Positions 52,584 through 61,773 of a stretch of 64,000 nt of DNA are shown here, in pieces. The translations under genes and the position numbers were made by a program. A model generated the notes under the pieces. That model was not told where the DNA came from. It made no database searches and worked only from the letters and a program-made list of their open reading frames with translations. Each line of letters begins with the position of its first letter. Position 1 is the stretch's first letter. Source of the DNA: CAVXXD01 sp963765625 (GTDB taxonomy: Bacteria > Actinomycetota > Geothermincolia > Geothermincolales > Geothermincolaceae); the NCBI GenBank assembly GCA_963765625.1, contig CAVXXD010000013.1:62001-126000 (forward strand), given 5' to 3'.

Positions 52584-55500
52584 ATGCATCACCCGTCATC
52601 TTTCCGCAAACCGTTGTTCCTTGTACTGACCTTCTTGCTGCTATGCGCGCAACTGTTCGGGGGATTGCTCCCCGCGGTGGGCGCTCCCAGTGTGATCGCC
52701 ACCGTCGGGGTGAGCGGTTACCCCATCGACGTGGCCGTCAACTCCAGCACCAACCTCTACTACGTCGCCAGAACCTCCGCCGGCAGCGTCAACGTGATGA
52801 ACGGCGCGACCAACGCGGTGACAGCGACGGTGGCGGTGGGTTCCGCTCCCTATGCAGTCGAGGTGAACGAATCGACCAACCGCATCTACTCGGCGAATTA
52901 TAGCAGCAACAACGTCTCGGTCATCGACGGAGCCACCAACACGGTGATAACGACCGTCGGCGCGGGCACGGCCCCTTATGCCCTTGACGTGAACCCCACC
53001 ACCAACATGATCTACGTAGTCAATATGAACAGTGATAACGTTTCGGTGATAAACGGCGCGACCAATACGGTCACGGCAACCATCGGGGTGGGGGACCGCC
53101 CCACCGGCGTCGCCGTCAACAGCGGCACCAACCTGGTCTACGTGGCCAATGCCAACAGCAACACCGTTTCGGTGATAAACGGCGCGACCAACACGGTCAC
53201 AGCGACCATACCGGTCGGCGACGGGCCCGAAGCCATCGACGTCAACGCCACTACCAACCGCATCTACGTGGCCAACCAATGGCAATACACCGTTTCCGTC
53301 ATCGAGGGGGGCTCCAACGCGGTGGTGGCGACGGTGTCCCTCGGCAACATGAACAACCAGGGACTGACCATAAACCCGGTCACCAACCGCGTCTACGTGT
53401 CGAGCTTCTACAACGGCGTGGTCAACGTGATCGATGCCTCCGGCAACACGGTCACGGCGAACTTCGGCGTGGGCAGCGGTCCCTGGGGCGTCGGCGTCAA
53501 TCCCTCCACCAGCCGCATCTATATCGGCAACTCCAACGGCGACACCGTTTCGGTAGTGTATGACCCTTACGCCATCACCGCCTCGGCCGGGCCGGGGGGC
53601 TCCATCTCCCCTTCCGGTACGATCGGCGTGAACCCCGGCGGAAGCCAGGCCTTCACCATCTCCCCGGACACCGGCTACCATATCTCCCAGGTGTTTGCTG
53701 ACGGTGTCTACCAGGGGGCCCCGGCTTCTTTCAACTTCTCCAACGTCCATGCCGATCACACCATCAGCGCGCAGTTCGCCGTCAATACCTACACCGTAAG
53801 CGCCTCGGTGTCGGGCGGGCACGGCAGCGTCCAGGGGACGCAGAGCGTCAACTACAACGAGAGCGCCGGCGTGGCCATCAGTCCCGGATGCCGGCTACCA
53901 CATCGCCTCCATAACCGACAACGGCTCGAGCCCGAGCCGTGTCCAACCCCTACGTGATCAACAACGTCACCGCCGCCCACAACGTGGTGGTTACCTTCGC
54001 CCCGGACACCTTCACACTGTCGGCCTCGGCAGGTCCGGGAGGGTCCATCTCGCCGGCCGGGGCCACCGTGGTCGATTATGGGGGATCGCAGTCCTACACC
54101 ATCACGCCGCTCGGCGGACGGCACATAGCCGACGTGCTGGTGGACGGGATCAGCGTGGGAGCGGTAGCTTCTTATAACTTCACCAGCGTGGCCGCCTCTC
54201 ATACCATCAGCGCCTCTTTCGCCCTCGATTCCTTGACCATCACCGCGTCGGCGGGTTCGGGAGGGTCCATCTCGCCGGCCGGCCCGGTGGCCGTGGACTA
54301 CGGCGCCGACAAAACCTTCAGCATCAACCCGGAGGCCCACTACCACGTGGCCGACGTGCTGGTGGACGGGGCAAGTGTAGGGGCGATGGGTTCCTACACC
54401 TTCGCCGGGGTGGCCGCCGCCCACACCATCAGCGCCTCCTTCGCCCTCGACACCTACGCCATCTACACCTTCGTCTCGGGATCGGGGGAGGCCACGGGGG
54501 GAGGCGCCTGCGTGCACGGGGCCACCGTAGACCTCACCGCCACCCCGGATACCGGCTGGCACTTTGTAAACTGGACCGAGAACGGCACGGTAGTCTCTAC
54601 CGACGCTTCCTACTCCTTCACCGCTTCCTCGAGCCGTATCCTGGTGGCTTGCTTCGCCGTCGACACTCATACCATCACCGCCACCGTTGACGGCAGCGGT
54701 ACCACGGAGGGCGCGGGCACCTACGATTACGGCTCCACCGCCACCCTCACCGCCACACCGGCCGAAAACCGGCACTTCACCGGCTGGACCGAGGGAGGGG
54801 TGGAGGTCTCCACCAGTGCCTCCTATTCCTTCACCGTCACCGGCGACCGCGACCTGACCGCCCACTTCGCCGTCGATACCTTCACCGTCAACGCCTCGGT
54901 CTTCGGGGGGCACGGCTCGGTCGAACCGGCTTCCCAGAGCGTCCCCATCGGCGGGATCGCAGGTATTGACCTGGTCCCCGACCCCGGGTATCACGCCTCC
55001 TATATCACCGACAACGGGGAGACGAAGCCGGCAACAGACCCTTACGTCATTGAAGACGTGAGCGAGGAACACAACGTCTTCGTTTTCTTCGAAGGCGACA
55101 GCGACGCCTGGTACCTGGCGGAGGGATGCACCGCGGGTGGGGTTGAGACCTGGGTGATGGTGGAGAACGTCAACGATTTTCCCGTCTCCCTGGGCCTCGT
55201 CTTCTCGACGCCCCAGGGGGTCTTCATACCCATCGAGATCGAGGGGACGATGCTGGCCCCCGGGTCTCGCGTCTCCTTCAACGTAGGCAATTTCGTCGAA
55301 TCCTACCAGGTTTCCACGATGATCCGGGCCAGCGGCGGTGACGTGGTCTGTGAGCGCGCCATGTACGGCAACGAGCGCACCTGGGCTACGGATTCCATAG
55401 GCACCCGGACTCCCGCTTCCACCTGGTACCTGGCGGAAGGAAGCACCGGCGAGGGCTTCGAGACCTGGGTGCTGGTGCAGAACCCGGGAGACGCGGAGGT

Positions 55501-56348
55501 CACCGTGGACTTAACCCTGACGACCTCGTCCGGTGAGTTGAAGCCCGAGGGGCTGCAGGGTGTGAGCATCCCCGCCGTCTCGCGCCGTTCCTTCAACCTG
55601 AACGACTTCGTCACCGACTACGACGTCTCCACCGTGGTCAGCGCCTCCGGCCCGGTGGTGGCGGAGCGCTCCATGTACGGCAACGACCGCGCCTGGGGCA
55701 CCTGCTCCATCGGCACCGCTGCTCCCGCCGCTACCTGGTACCTGGCCGAGGGTTCCACCGGCGAGGGCTTCGAGACCTGGGTGCTGGTGCAGAACCCGGG
55801 AGACGCGGCGGTCACCGTGGACCTGACCCTGACGACCTCGTCCGGTGAGCTGAAGCCCGAGGGGTTGCAGGACGTGGTGCTCCCGGCCGGGACGCGCCGT
55901 TCCTTCAACCTGAACGACTTCGTCACCGACTACGACGTCTCCACCGTGGTCAGCGCCTCCGGCCCGGTGGTGGCGGAGCGCTCCATGTACGGCAACGACC
56001 GCGCCTGGGGCACCTGACTCCATCGGCACCGCTGCTCCCGCCGCTACCTGGTACCTGGCCGAGGGTTCCACCGGCGAGGGCTTCGAGACCTGGGTGCTGG
56101 TGCAGAACCCCGGGGATACGGAAGTGAACGTGGACCTGACCTTCTTTACGTCGACGGGACCGGTGGAAGGCCCGCAAGATGTTGCCGTCCCCGCCGGCTA
56201 CCGCAAATCCTTCCGGCTCAACGATTTCGTCACCGACTACGATATCTCCACCGTGGTCTCTTCCACCGGAGGGGACGTGGTGGTGGAGCGCTCTATGTAC
56301 GGGAACGGCAGGCTATGGGCCACCTGCTCCATAGGGTATGCCCCGTAG
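52584..56348 (+). CDS. Secreted multidomain protein: YVTN beta-propeller, InlB-type repeats, DUF5719-like repeats; three frameshifts
   Basis: Starts MHHPSSFRKPLFLVLTFLLL (signal peptide). Residues about 35-330 hold seven YVTN-type blades (for example NVSVIDGATNTVITTVGAG and PYALDVNPTTNMIYVVN). About ten InlB B-type repeats follow (ITASAGPGGSISPSGTIGVN, FTGWTEGGVEVS). Four C-terminal repeats of about 104 aa begin with WYLAEG at 55109, 55424, 55736 and 56049. Frame breaks lie near 53889, near 53935 and at 56017. At 56017 an extra A turns ACCTGC, seen in the preceding copy, into a TGA; the repeat interval there is 313 bases instead of 312. Corrected length is about 1250 aa. Probably a cell-surface or S-layer-associated protein. 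Confidence 0.85.
55424..56110 (+). repeat. Near-identical tandem DNA repeat, 312-base unit
   Basis: Three successive units (starting at 55424, 55736 and 56049) share long identical stretches, for example TTCAACCTGAACGACTTCGT and GGCGAGGGCTTCGAGACCTG. The high similarity implies recent duplication and makes the region prone to misassembly. The third unit is displaced by one base (313 instead of 312). Confidence 0.85.
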
Positions 56349-56357
56349 GTGTGAGCC

Positions 56358-57224
56358 ATGGAATTCTTTAAATACCACGGAGCGGGCAACGACTATGTGC
56401 TGATCGACGCCATGGCAGCGGAGGTGAGCCTGCCCCCCGAGTTGATCCGCGCCCTCTGCCACCGCAACCTGGGCATCGGGGCGGACGGGGTGATCGTCTT
56501 CTCGCCCGCCGCGGGCAACAGTGCCGCCTGCCACATGACCTGCTACAACTCCGACGCCAGCCAGGCCGGCTTCAGCGGCAACGGCATCCGCTGCCTGGCC
56601 ATGCACCTCTACGACCGGGGCATCAACCCCGCCACGGAGATGAGCATCGAGACGGCCGCCGGCGTCAAGGAAGTGCGCCTGCTGGTGGTGGAAGGGCTGG
56701 TGCGTGAGGTGCAGGTGGAGATGGGCAAGCCGGACTTCCGCCGTTCCTCCGTCCCCATGCTGGGCGAGGGGGAGGAGGCGGTGGACGTACCACTCGAGGT
56801 GGGCGGCCGGGAGTTCAGGGTCACCTGCCTCTCCTTCGACAACCCCCACTGCGTGATCTTCTCGGAAGAACCGACCCGGGAACTGGTGTGCGAGGTCGGC
56901 CCCCTCGTCGAGAGCCACCCCGCCTTCCCCCTCAAGGTCAACGTGGAGTTCGCCTCTGTGCCCAACCTCTCCGAGATGATCCAGCGCACCTGGGAGCGGG
57001 GCGCCGGCTACACCCTCTCCAGCGCCACCGGAGCCTGCGCGGCGGTGGCGGCGGCTATCCGGGCCGGCAAGGGCAAGACCAGCATGTACGTGCGCCAGCC
57101 GGGTGGGCTGCTGGAGGTGTCGGTGGCCGCGGACGGCACCTATTTCCTCAAAGGTCCGGTGCGGAGGGTCTTCTCCGGCGAGCTGGATCCCAACTGGTGG
57201 GATAAGTCCAGGATTTGGGTATAA
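56358..57224 (+). CDS. DapF-like epimerase family protein lacking both catalytic cysteines
   Basis: A 288-aa protein with the diaminopimelate epimerase fold signature (MEFFKYHGAGNDYVLID, NLGIGADGVIV, GFSGNGIRC, SFDNPHCVIF). In true DapF the acid-base pair is two cysteines. Here they are Ser73 (GFSGNGIRC instead of CGNG-x-RC) and Ser222 (GYTLSSATGACA instead of GETLACGTGACA); the conserved Glu of GET is Tyr. All three changes are unambiguous in the DNA (AGC, AGC, TAC). It therefore cannot use the normal two-base thiol mechanism. It is 10 bases after the surface protein gene and 26 bases before thioredoxin reductase. Either a divergent racemase-family enzyme or a non-catalytic homologue. Confidence 0.88.
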   Translation: MEFFKYHGAGNDYVLIDAMAAEVSLPPELIRALCHRNLGIGADGVIVFSPAAGNSAACHMTCYNSDASQAGFSGNGIRCLAMHLYDRGINPATEMSIETAAGVKEVRLLVVEGLVREVQVEMGKPDFRRSSVPMLGEGEEAVDVPLEVGGREFRVTCLSFDNPHCVIFSEEPTRELVCEVGPLVESHPAFPLKVNVEFASVPNLSEMIQRTWERGAGYTLSSATGACAAVAAAIRAGKGKTSMYVRQPGGLLEVSVAADGTYFLKGPVRRVFSGELDPNWWDKSRIWV

Positions 57225-57250
57225 TGTGAGGGAATAACGAAAGGACCAAA

Positions 57251-58192
57251 ATGTCGGAACTTCTTGACGTAGCCATCATCGGCGGAGGCCCGGCCGGACT
57301 GGCCGCCGGCATATATGCCGCCAGGGCGCGCCTCAAGACGGTGCTCATAGAAGAGAAGCTGACCGGCGGGGCGCCGGCTACCACCGAGACCATCGAGAAC
57401 TACCCCGGTTTTCCCGGTGGCATCGGCGGGGCCGAACTGGTGGAGCGGATGCGCGAGCAGGCCGCCTCCTTCGGCCTGGAATTCAGCACCTTCAACCGGG
57501 TCAAGCGGGTCGAGCGCCAAGAAGAGTCGTTCCTGGTCACCACCGACGAGGGTGGATACCAGGCCTTGAGCCTGGTGCTGGCCACCGGCATGCACGCCTC
57601 CAAGCTGGGCATCCCCGGCGAGGAGGAACTGCTGGGCCGGGGCGTCTCCTACTGCGCCACCTGCGACGGGGCCTTCTTTAAAGAAAAAGAGGTCGCGGTG
57701 ATCGGCGGCGGCAACTCGGCGGTGGAGGAAGCGGTTTTCCTGACGCGTTTCGCTTCCAGGGTTTACATCGTTCACCGGAGAGACCGCCTGCGCGCCTACC
57801 AGATCGTGCAGGAGCGCGCCCTCGCCGACCCCAAGATCGAGGTGCTATGGAGGCACGTGCCGGTGGAGATCAAGGGTGAGAAGACGGTCTCTTCCATGGT
57901 GCTCAAAAACCTCGATGACGGCAGCCTGAGCGAGCAGCCGGTGAGCGGCGTCTTTTTCTATGTGGGGAGCATCCCCAATACCACACCTTTCGAGGGGTTC
58001 GTGGACATGGATAAGGGCGGCTACATCGTCACCGACGACTCGCTGCGTACTTCGGTGGAGGGCGTCTACGCCGCCGGCGACGTGCGCGCGGGCAGCATCA
58101 AGCAGGTGGCCGCGGCGGTGGGTGAGGGCGTGACCGCCCTGATGCACGCCCAGCGTTTCGCCGAGGAGCGGAAGGGGACCGCTTACGTCTGA
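57251..58192 (+). CDS. trxB: Thioredoxin reductase
   Basis: A 313-aa flavoprotein with VAIIGGGPAGLAAGIYAA at the N terminus, the redox-active CATC in GVSYCATCDGAFF (near residue 135), an NADPH site VAVIGGGNSAVEEAVF (near 150) and the C-terminal GVYAAGDVRAGSIKQ. It reduces thioredoxin with NADPH. The gene is followed by trxA with an 81-base gap, and both precede DUF3842 and CooT, so the four probably form one transcript. Confidence 0.95.
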   Translation: MSELLDVAIIGGGPAGLAAGIYAARARLKTVLIEEKLTGGAPATTETIENYPGFPGGIGGAELVERMREQAASFGLEFSTFNRVKRVERQEESFLVTTDEGGYQALSLVLATGMHASKLGIPGEEELLGRGVSYCATCDGAFFKEKEVAVIGGGNSAVEEAVFLTRFASRVYIVHRRDRLRAYQIVQERALADPKIEVLWRHVPVEIKGEKTVSSMVLKNLDDGSLSEQPVSGVFFYVGSIPNTTPFEGFVDMDKGGYIVTDDSLRTSVEGVYAAGDVRAGSIKQVAAAVGEGVTALMHAQRFAEERKGTAYV

Positions 58193-58273
58193 GAATCATC
58201 TGATATGAAACATGGGCACGACACGGGTTCTTCCGTATTCTTTTAAGAAAACAGGAAACAGGAGGTATGCGAG

Positions 58274-58600
58274 ATGGCTGGAGCAGTTAGCGAAGTGACC
58301 GACGCGCAATTCGACGAGATGGTGCTCAAGAGTGACCTGCCGGTGCTGGTGGACTTCTGGGCCCCCTGGTGCGGGCCCTGCCGCATGATGACCCCGGTGA
58401 TGGAGGAACTAGCGGTGGAGCTGGAAGGCAAGGCCAAGATATGCAAGCTTAACGTGGACGAGCAGCAGGCCACGGCCCGCGCCTACGAGGTGCAGTCCAT
58501 CCCCACCATGATCATTTTCAAGGGCGGCGAGGCTGCCAAGCAACTGGTCGGGGCGCGCCCCAAGGCTGACCTGAAGAAGGAGCTCGAGGGGCTTATCTAG
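58274..58600 (+). CDS. trxA: Thioredoxin
   Basis: A 108-aa thioredoxin with the WCGPC active site (VDFWAPWCGPCRMM, residues 26-39), cis-proline in SIPTMIIF (near 76) and the usual length. It reduces protein disulfides in the cytoplasm, recycled by the adjacent trxB product. ATG after AGGAGG. The stop codon adjoins the next gene with a 1-base gap. Confidence 0.97.
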   Translation: MAGAVSEVTDAQFDEMVLKSDLPVLVDFWAPWCGPCRMMTPVMEELAVELEGKAKICKLNVDEQQATARAYEVQSIPTMIIFKGGEAAKQLVGARPKADLKKELEGLI

Positions 58601-58601
58601 C

Positions 58602-59009
58602 ATGATCATCGCGGTCGTCGACGGCATGGGTGGCTCCATCGGCCACCAGATAATCCTTTACCTGCGGCGGGAACTGCCGGAGGACGTGGAGATAATAGCC
58701 CTGGGCACCAATTCCGTCGCCACTATGAACATGATGAAAGCCCGGGCCAACCGGGGCGGGACCGGGGAGAACTCCATCCGCGTCTGCATAGGTGACGCGG
58801 ACGTGGTGATGGGGTGCCTCTCCATTCTTATACCCAATTCCATGATGGGCGAGCTCACCCCGAACATGGCCGGGTACATATCCCTGAGCAAGGCCCGTAA
58901 GGTGCTGCTGCCGTTGACGAATCCCCGCATCGAGCTGATGGGAGTGGTGGAGGCGCCGCTGCCTCAACTCATCGCGGATGCCATCGAGAAGTTGAAGGAT
59001 GTGAATTAA
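58602..59009 (+). CDS. DUF3842 family protein
   Basis: A 135-aa protein starting MIIAVVDGMGGSIGHQIILY with a Rossmann-like glycine pattern. It has the DUF3842 phrases ALGTNSVATMNMMKARANRG and DADVVMGCLSILIPNSMMGE and ends in KLKDVN. Function unknown. It starts one base after trxA and ends 3 bases before cooT, so it is translationally linked to both. A thiol or nickel link is suggested only by neighbours. Confidence 0.87.
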   Translation: MIIAVVDGMGGSIGHQIILYLRRELPEDVEIIALGTNSVATMNMMKARANRGGTGENSIRVCIGDADVVMGCLSILIPNSMMGELTPNMAGYISLSKARKVLLPLTNPRIELMGVVEAPLPQLIADAIEKLKDVN

Positions 59010-59012
59010 AGA

Positions 59013-59201
59013 ATGTGCGAAGCCGTCGTGTTTATCGAGAGAGAAGGCCGCCAGGAAAAGCTGATGGACGACGTGGTCGAGGTCAAGCCCGAGGGGGGCA
59101 AGCTGGTGCTGGTGGACGTCTTCGGTGAGCAGAAGGTGGTAAGCGCCAGGATCCGGGAAGTCCGGCTGATGGAGCACGAGATCCTGCTTATTCCGGTGTA
59201 G
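59013..59201 (+). CDS. cooT: CooT family nickel-binding protein
   Basis: A 62-aa protein beginning MCEAVVFIEREGRQEKLMDD, the CooT family start (Met-Cys), followed by VVEVKPEGGKLVLVDVFGEQ and a short C terminus (LMEHEILLIPV). In characterised CooT the N-terminal Cys2 binds nickel in a dimer involved in Ni delivery to CODH. It is convergent with, and overlaps by 14 bases, the end of the third activase gene. Together with the CooC-like ATPase this is the second nickel-linked gene in the window. Confidence 0.88.
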   Translation: MCEAVVFIEREGRQEKLMDDVVEVKPEGGKLVLVDVFGEQKVVSARIREVRLMEHEILLIPV

Positions 59202-60159
59202 CCTCCATCTCCCATTTCCCGCAGCGCCCGCCCCAGCGGGCCAGCACCTCGTCGTCGAGGTTGATGCGCACCACTTCGCAGGAGTTGGAGCAGCCCGCGC
59301 AGTTGAAACTGGAAGTCTTGAAGTCCATGTCCGCCATATGGAAACCCTTGAAGCGAGTGGCGGGCACCTCCGCCTCCATGGCCAGCAGGGCCGCGCCCAC
59401 CGCCCCCATCACGTTAAAGTGATCGGGGATGATGATCTCCACCTCCAGCCCTTCCTCGAAAGCACGCTTCATGCCGCTGTTGGCGGCCACGCCGCCCTGG
59501 AACACCACCGGCGACTCTATGTGCTTGCCTTTGGCCAGGTTGTTGAGGTAGTTGCGCACCAGGGCCTGGCAGAGACCGTAGATGATGCTGTCGGTAGTGT
59601 GGCCGATCTGCTGCTTATGGATCATGTCCGACTCAGCGAACACCGAGCAGCGGCCGGCTATCTGCACGCCTCTGTCGGCTCTTACGGCGTATCCGCCGAA
59701 ATCCTCGATCGGTATGCCCAGGCGGGTGGCCTGGTGGTCGAGGAAAGAGCCGGTCCCGGCGGCGCATACGGTGTTCATGGCGAAGTCGACCACCACGCTG
59801 TCCTGCAGGAGGATGATCTTGGAATCCTGCCCGCCGATCTCCAGCACCGTGCGCACATCGGGGACGAGATGGATGGCGGCCACGGCGTGGGCGGTGATCT
59901 CGTTCTTGACGATGTCGGCCCCGACGATGACTCCACTCAGGTAGCGGGCGCTGCCGGTAGTACCGGCCGCCGCGATCTCCAGGCCGTCGGGGAGCAGCTC
60001 GCCCAGCTGGCGCATGCCCTCCTGCACCGCCGCGATGGGATTGCCTTGCGTGCGGTGGTAGACGGAAGCCAGCACCTCGCCTTCCTTGTCGATGACCACC
60101 AGGTTGGTGCTCACCGAACCGACGTCCACGCCCAGGTAACCCGTCACCTTATCAGCCAT
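59188..60159 (-). CDS. Acyl-CoA dehydratase activase (BadF/HgdC family) with a C-terminal cysteine extension
   Basis: An ATPase of 323 aa. The N-terminal loop GVDVGSVSTNL, EIGGQDSK (107-114), C132 in NTVCAAGTG and C171 in AGRCSVFAESD are the complete activase signature. The C-terminal extension of about 55 aa carries CAGCSNSCEVV and GGRCGKW, so it has more cysteine ligands than the 260-aa types. It would reduce a double-cubane or 2-hydroxyacyl-CoA dehydratase partner that is not encoded alongside. It lies downstream of dnaB, separated by a long inverted repeat, and converges on CooT. Confidence 0.9.
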   Translation of the reverse strand: MADKVTGYLGVDVGSVSTNLVVIDKEGEVLASVYHRTQGNPIAAVQEGMRQLGELLPDGLEIAAAGTTGSARYLSGVIVGADIVKNEITAHAVAAIHLVPDVRTVLEIGGQDSKIILLQDSVVVDFAMNTVCAAGTGSFLDHQATRLGIPIEDFGGYAVRADRGVQIAGRCSVFAESDMIHKQQIGHTTDSIIYGLCQALVRNYLNNLAKGKHIESPVVFQGGVAANSGMKRAFEEGLEVEIIIPDHFNVMGAVGAALLAMEAEVPATRFKGFHMADMDFKTSSFNCAGCSNSCEVVRINLDDEVLARWGGRCGKWEMEATPE

Positions 60160-60242
60160 ATCAGACTACTCCTGTCAATAAAATCGCGGCTTGGAAAACA
60201 GCATACAGGATACATGATGCCGCCCCCCCGCTTCAAGTCAGG

Positions 60243-60338
60243 AAAGTTGGGGTCAGACCCCTTCTCCACTTTCTCGGAAATCTCCGGAAAAAGTTGCTGG
60301 TGCCGGAGAAAGTGGAGAAGGGGTCTGACCCCAACTTT
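60243..60338. repeat. Long perfect inverted repeat, GGGGTCAGACCCC family, probable terminator of the dnaB operon
   Basis: Two perfectly complementary 33-base arms at 60243-60275 and 60306-60338; the left arm opens AAAGTTGGGGTCAGACCCCT. The 30-base centre contains CTCCGG/CCGGAG, which extends the pairing. It ends two bases before the dnaB stop codon (minus strand). It would form a very stable hairpin in the mRNA. One arm is repeated at 19131, so it is a dispersed palindromic element, probably recruited as a terminator. Confidence 0.85.
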
Positions 60339-60339
60339 C

Positions 60340-61716
60340 TTAATCGCGGTAGCTGGAGGAGGGCATGTCGTTGAAACAAGTGAATTCACCGTTGAAGGTG
60401 AGTTTGATCTCGCCGGTGGGACCGTGGCGATGCTTGCCGATGTTCAGCTCGGCCACGCCTTGAACGTCAGGGTTGTCGTGGTCGTAGACCTCTTCGCGGT
60501 AGATGAAGAGAATGAGGTCGGCGTCCTGCTCGATGGCGCCTGACTCCCGCAGGTCGCTCATGATGGGCCGCCGGTTCTGCCGCTTCTCCGGTTCGCGGGA
60601 GAGCTGGCTGACGGCGATGACCGGGACGTTGAACTCGCGGGCGATAACCTTGAGGGCGCGGCTGATGGCGGATATCTCCTGCACGCGGTTCTCCATGCGC
60701 CGGTCGAAGTTCATCAGCTGGATGTAGTCGACGATCACCAGGCCCAGGTCCAGGTTGTCGCGGGTCTTCATCCGCCTGATCTTGGAACGCATCTCCATGA
60801 TGCTTACGCCGGCATCGTCATCGATGATGACAGGCGCTTCAGAGAGTACCTTCATGCTGTCGACCAGCCTTTTCCACTCACCGGCGTCGTTTTTCTTGTA
60901 CTCGCCCTCGAGGAGTTTCTTGGCATTGACCCGGGCGTGGGAGCAGAGCATGCGCTGGGCCAGTTCCCTGGAGCTCATCTCCAGGCTGAAGATGGCCACG
61001 GCCTTGCTGGACTTGATGGCGATGTTGGAGGCGATGTTCAGGGCCAGGCTGGTCTTCCCCATGGAAGGGCGGGCCGCCACGATGATGAGGTCTGCCGGGT
61101 GGAGGCCCATTATCTTTTTGTCCAGTTCGACGAACCCGGTGGATATGTAGGAAGATTCTCTTTTCCCGAGGCCCAGCGCTTCCATCTCGTCGTAGGTCTC
61201 CGCCAGCAACATCTTCCAGTTGGCCACCTGCCCGTCCCGTTCCCGGTCGGATATCTGGTAGACGACGTTCTCGGCCTCATCCAGGGAGGCGGCGATATCT
61301 TCGGCCTGGCCATAGCCGATGGCGGTGATGCGGTTGCCGGCCTCGATCAGCCGGCGCCGGGTGGCATGGTCGTGGACGATCTCGGCGTAATTGACGGCAT
61401 TGACGGTGGTAGGGACCAGGGAACAGAGAGCATGCAGGTAGGAACGGTCTCCCACCGCTTCAAGGTCACCCTGGGCGCGCAGGGCCTCCGCGACGGTGAT
61501 AGGGTCGACCGGCTCGCCCCTGCTGTAGAGGACGTAGGCGACCTCGTAGATCTTGCGGTGGGCGTCCTTGTAGAAGTCCTCGGGCAGGAGGACTTCGGTG
61601 ACGTTGGCGATGGCATCCTTCGACAGCATGATCGCGCCCAGCACGGACTGCTCAGCTTCCAGGCTGTAGGGGGGATTGCGGTCGCTCATGCCATACATCT
61701 GCGCGGTCGTTGCCAT
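60340..61716 (-). CDS. dnaB: Replicative DNA helicase DnaB
   Basis: A 458-aa hexameric helicase. N-terminal primase-interaction domain (PYSLEAEQSVLGAIMLSKDA), Walker A ARPSMGKTSLALN (near residue 215), Walker B LGLVIVDYIQLM, DnaB motif H4 AVSQLSREPEKR and the arginine-rich C terminus. No intein or frameshift. It is the last gene of the rpsF-ssb-rpsR-rplI-dnaB operon, and the mRNA ends in the inverted repeat at 60243. Full-length compared with the usual 450-470 aa. Confidence 0.97.
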   Translation of the reverse strand: MATTAQMYGMSDRNPPYSLEAEQSVLGAIMLSKDAIANVTEVLLPEDFYKDAHRKIYEVAYVLYSRGEPVDPITVAEALRAQGDLEAVGDRSYLHALCSLVPTTVNAVNYAEIVHDHATRRRLIEAGNRITAIGYGQAEDIAASLDEAENVVYQISDRERDGQVANWKMLLAETYDEMEALGLGKRESSYISTGFVELDKKIMGLHPADLIIVAARPSMGKTSLALNIASNIAIKSSKAVAIFSLEMSSRELAQRMLCSHARVNAKKLLEGEYKKNDAGEWKRLVDSMKVLSEAPVIIDDDAGVSIMEMRSKIRRMKTRDNLDLGLVIVDYIQLMNFDRRMENRVQEISAISRALKVIAREFNVPVIAVSQLSREPEKRQNRRPIMSDLRESGAIEQDADLILFIYREEVYDHDNPDVQGVAELNIGKHRHGPTGEIKLTFNGEFTCFNDMPSSSYRD

Positions 61717-61773
61717 TCCGCATTACCCCTTACATCATCGGCCGGACACGGGCTTGTCGGTGAAAACCGCCGG

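Noticed and set aside
52641..55072. Long minus-strand frames opposite the propeller/InlB repeats
   Set aside because: They are antisense images of the repeats, with no signal or motif of their own.
56015..56017. TGA read as selenocysteine in the surface protein
   Set aside because: The preceding repeat shows TGC at this point and the repeat interval is one base too long, so a one-base insertion explains it.
52700..56300. CRISPR-like periodicity
   Set aside because: The repeats are coding, about 312 bases or blade-sized, with no short repeat-spacer pattern and no cas genes.
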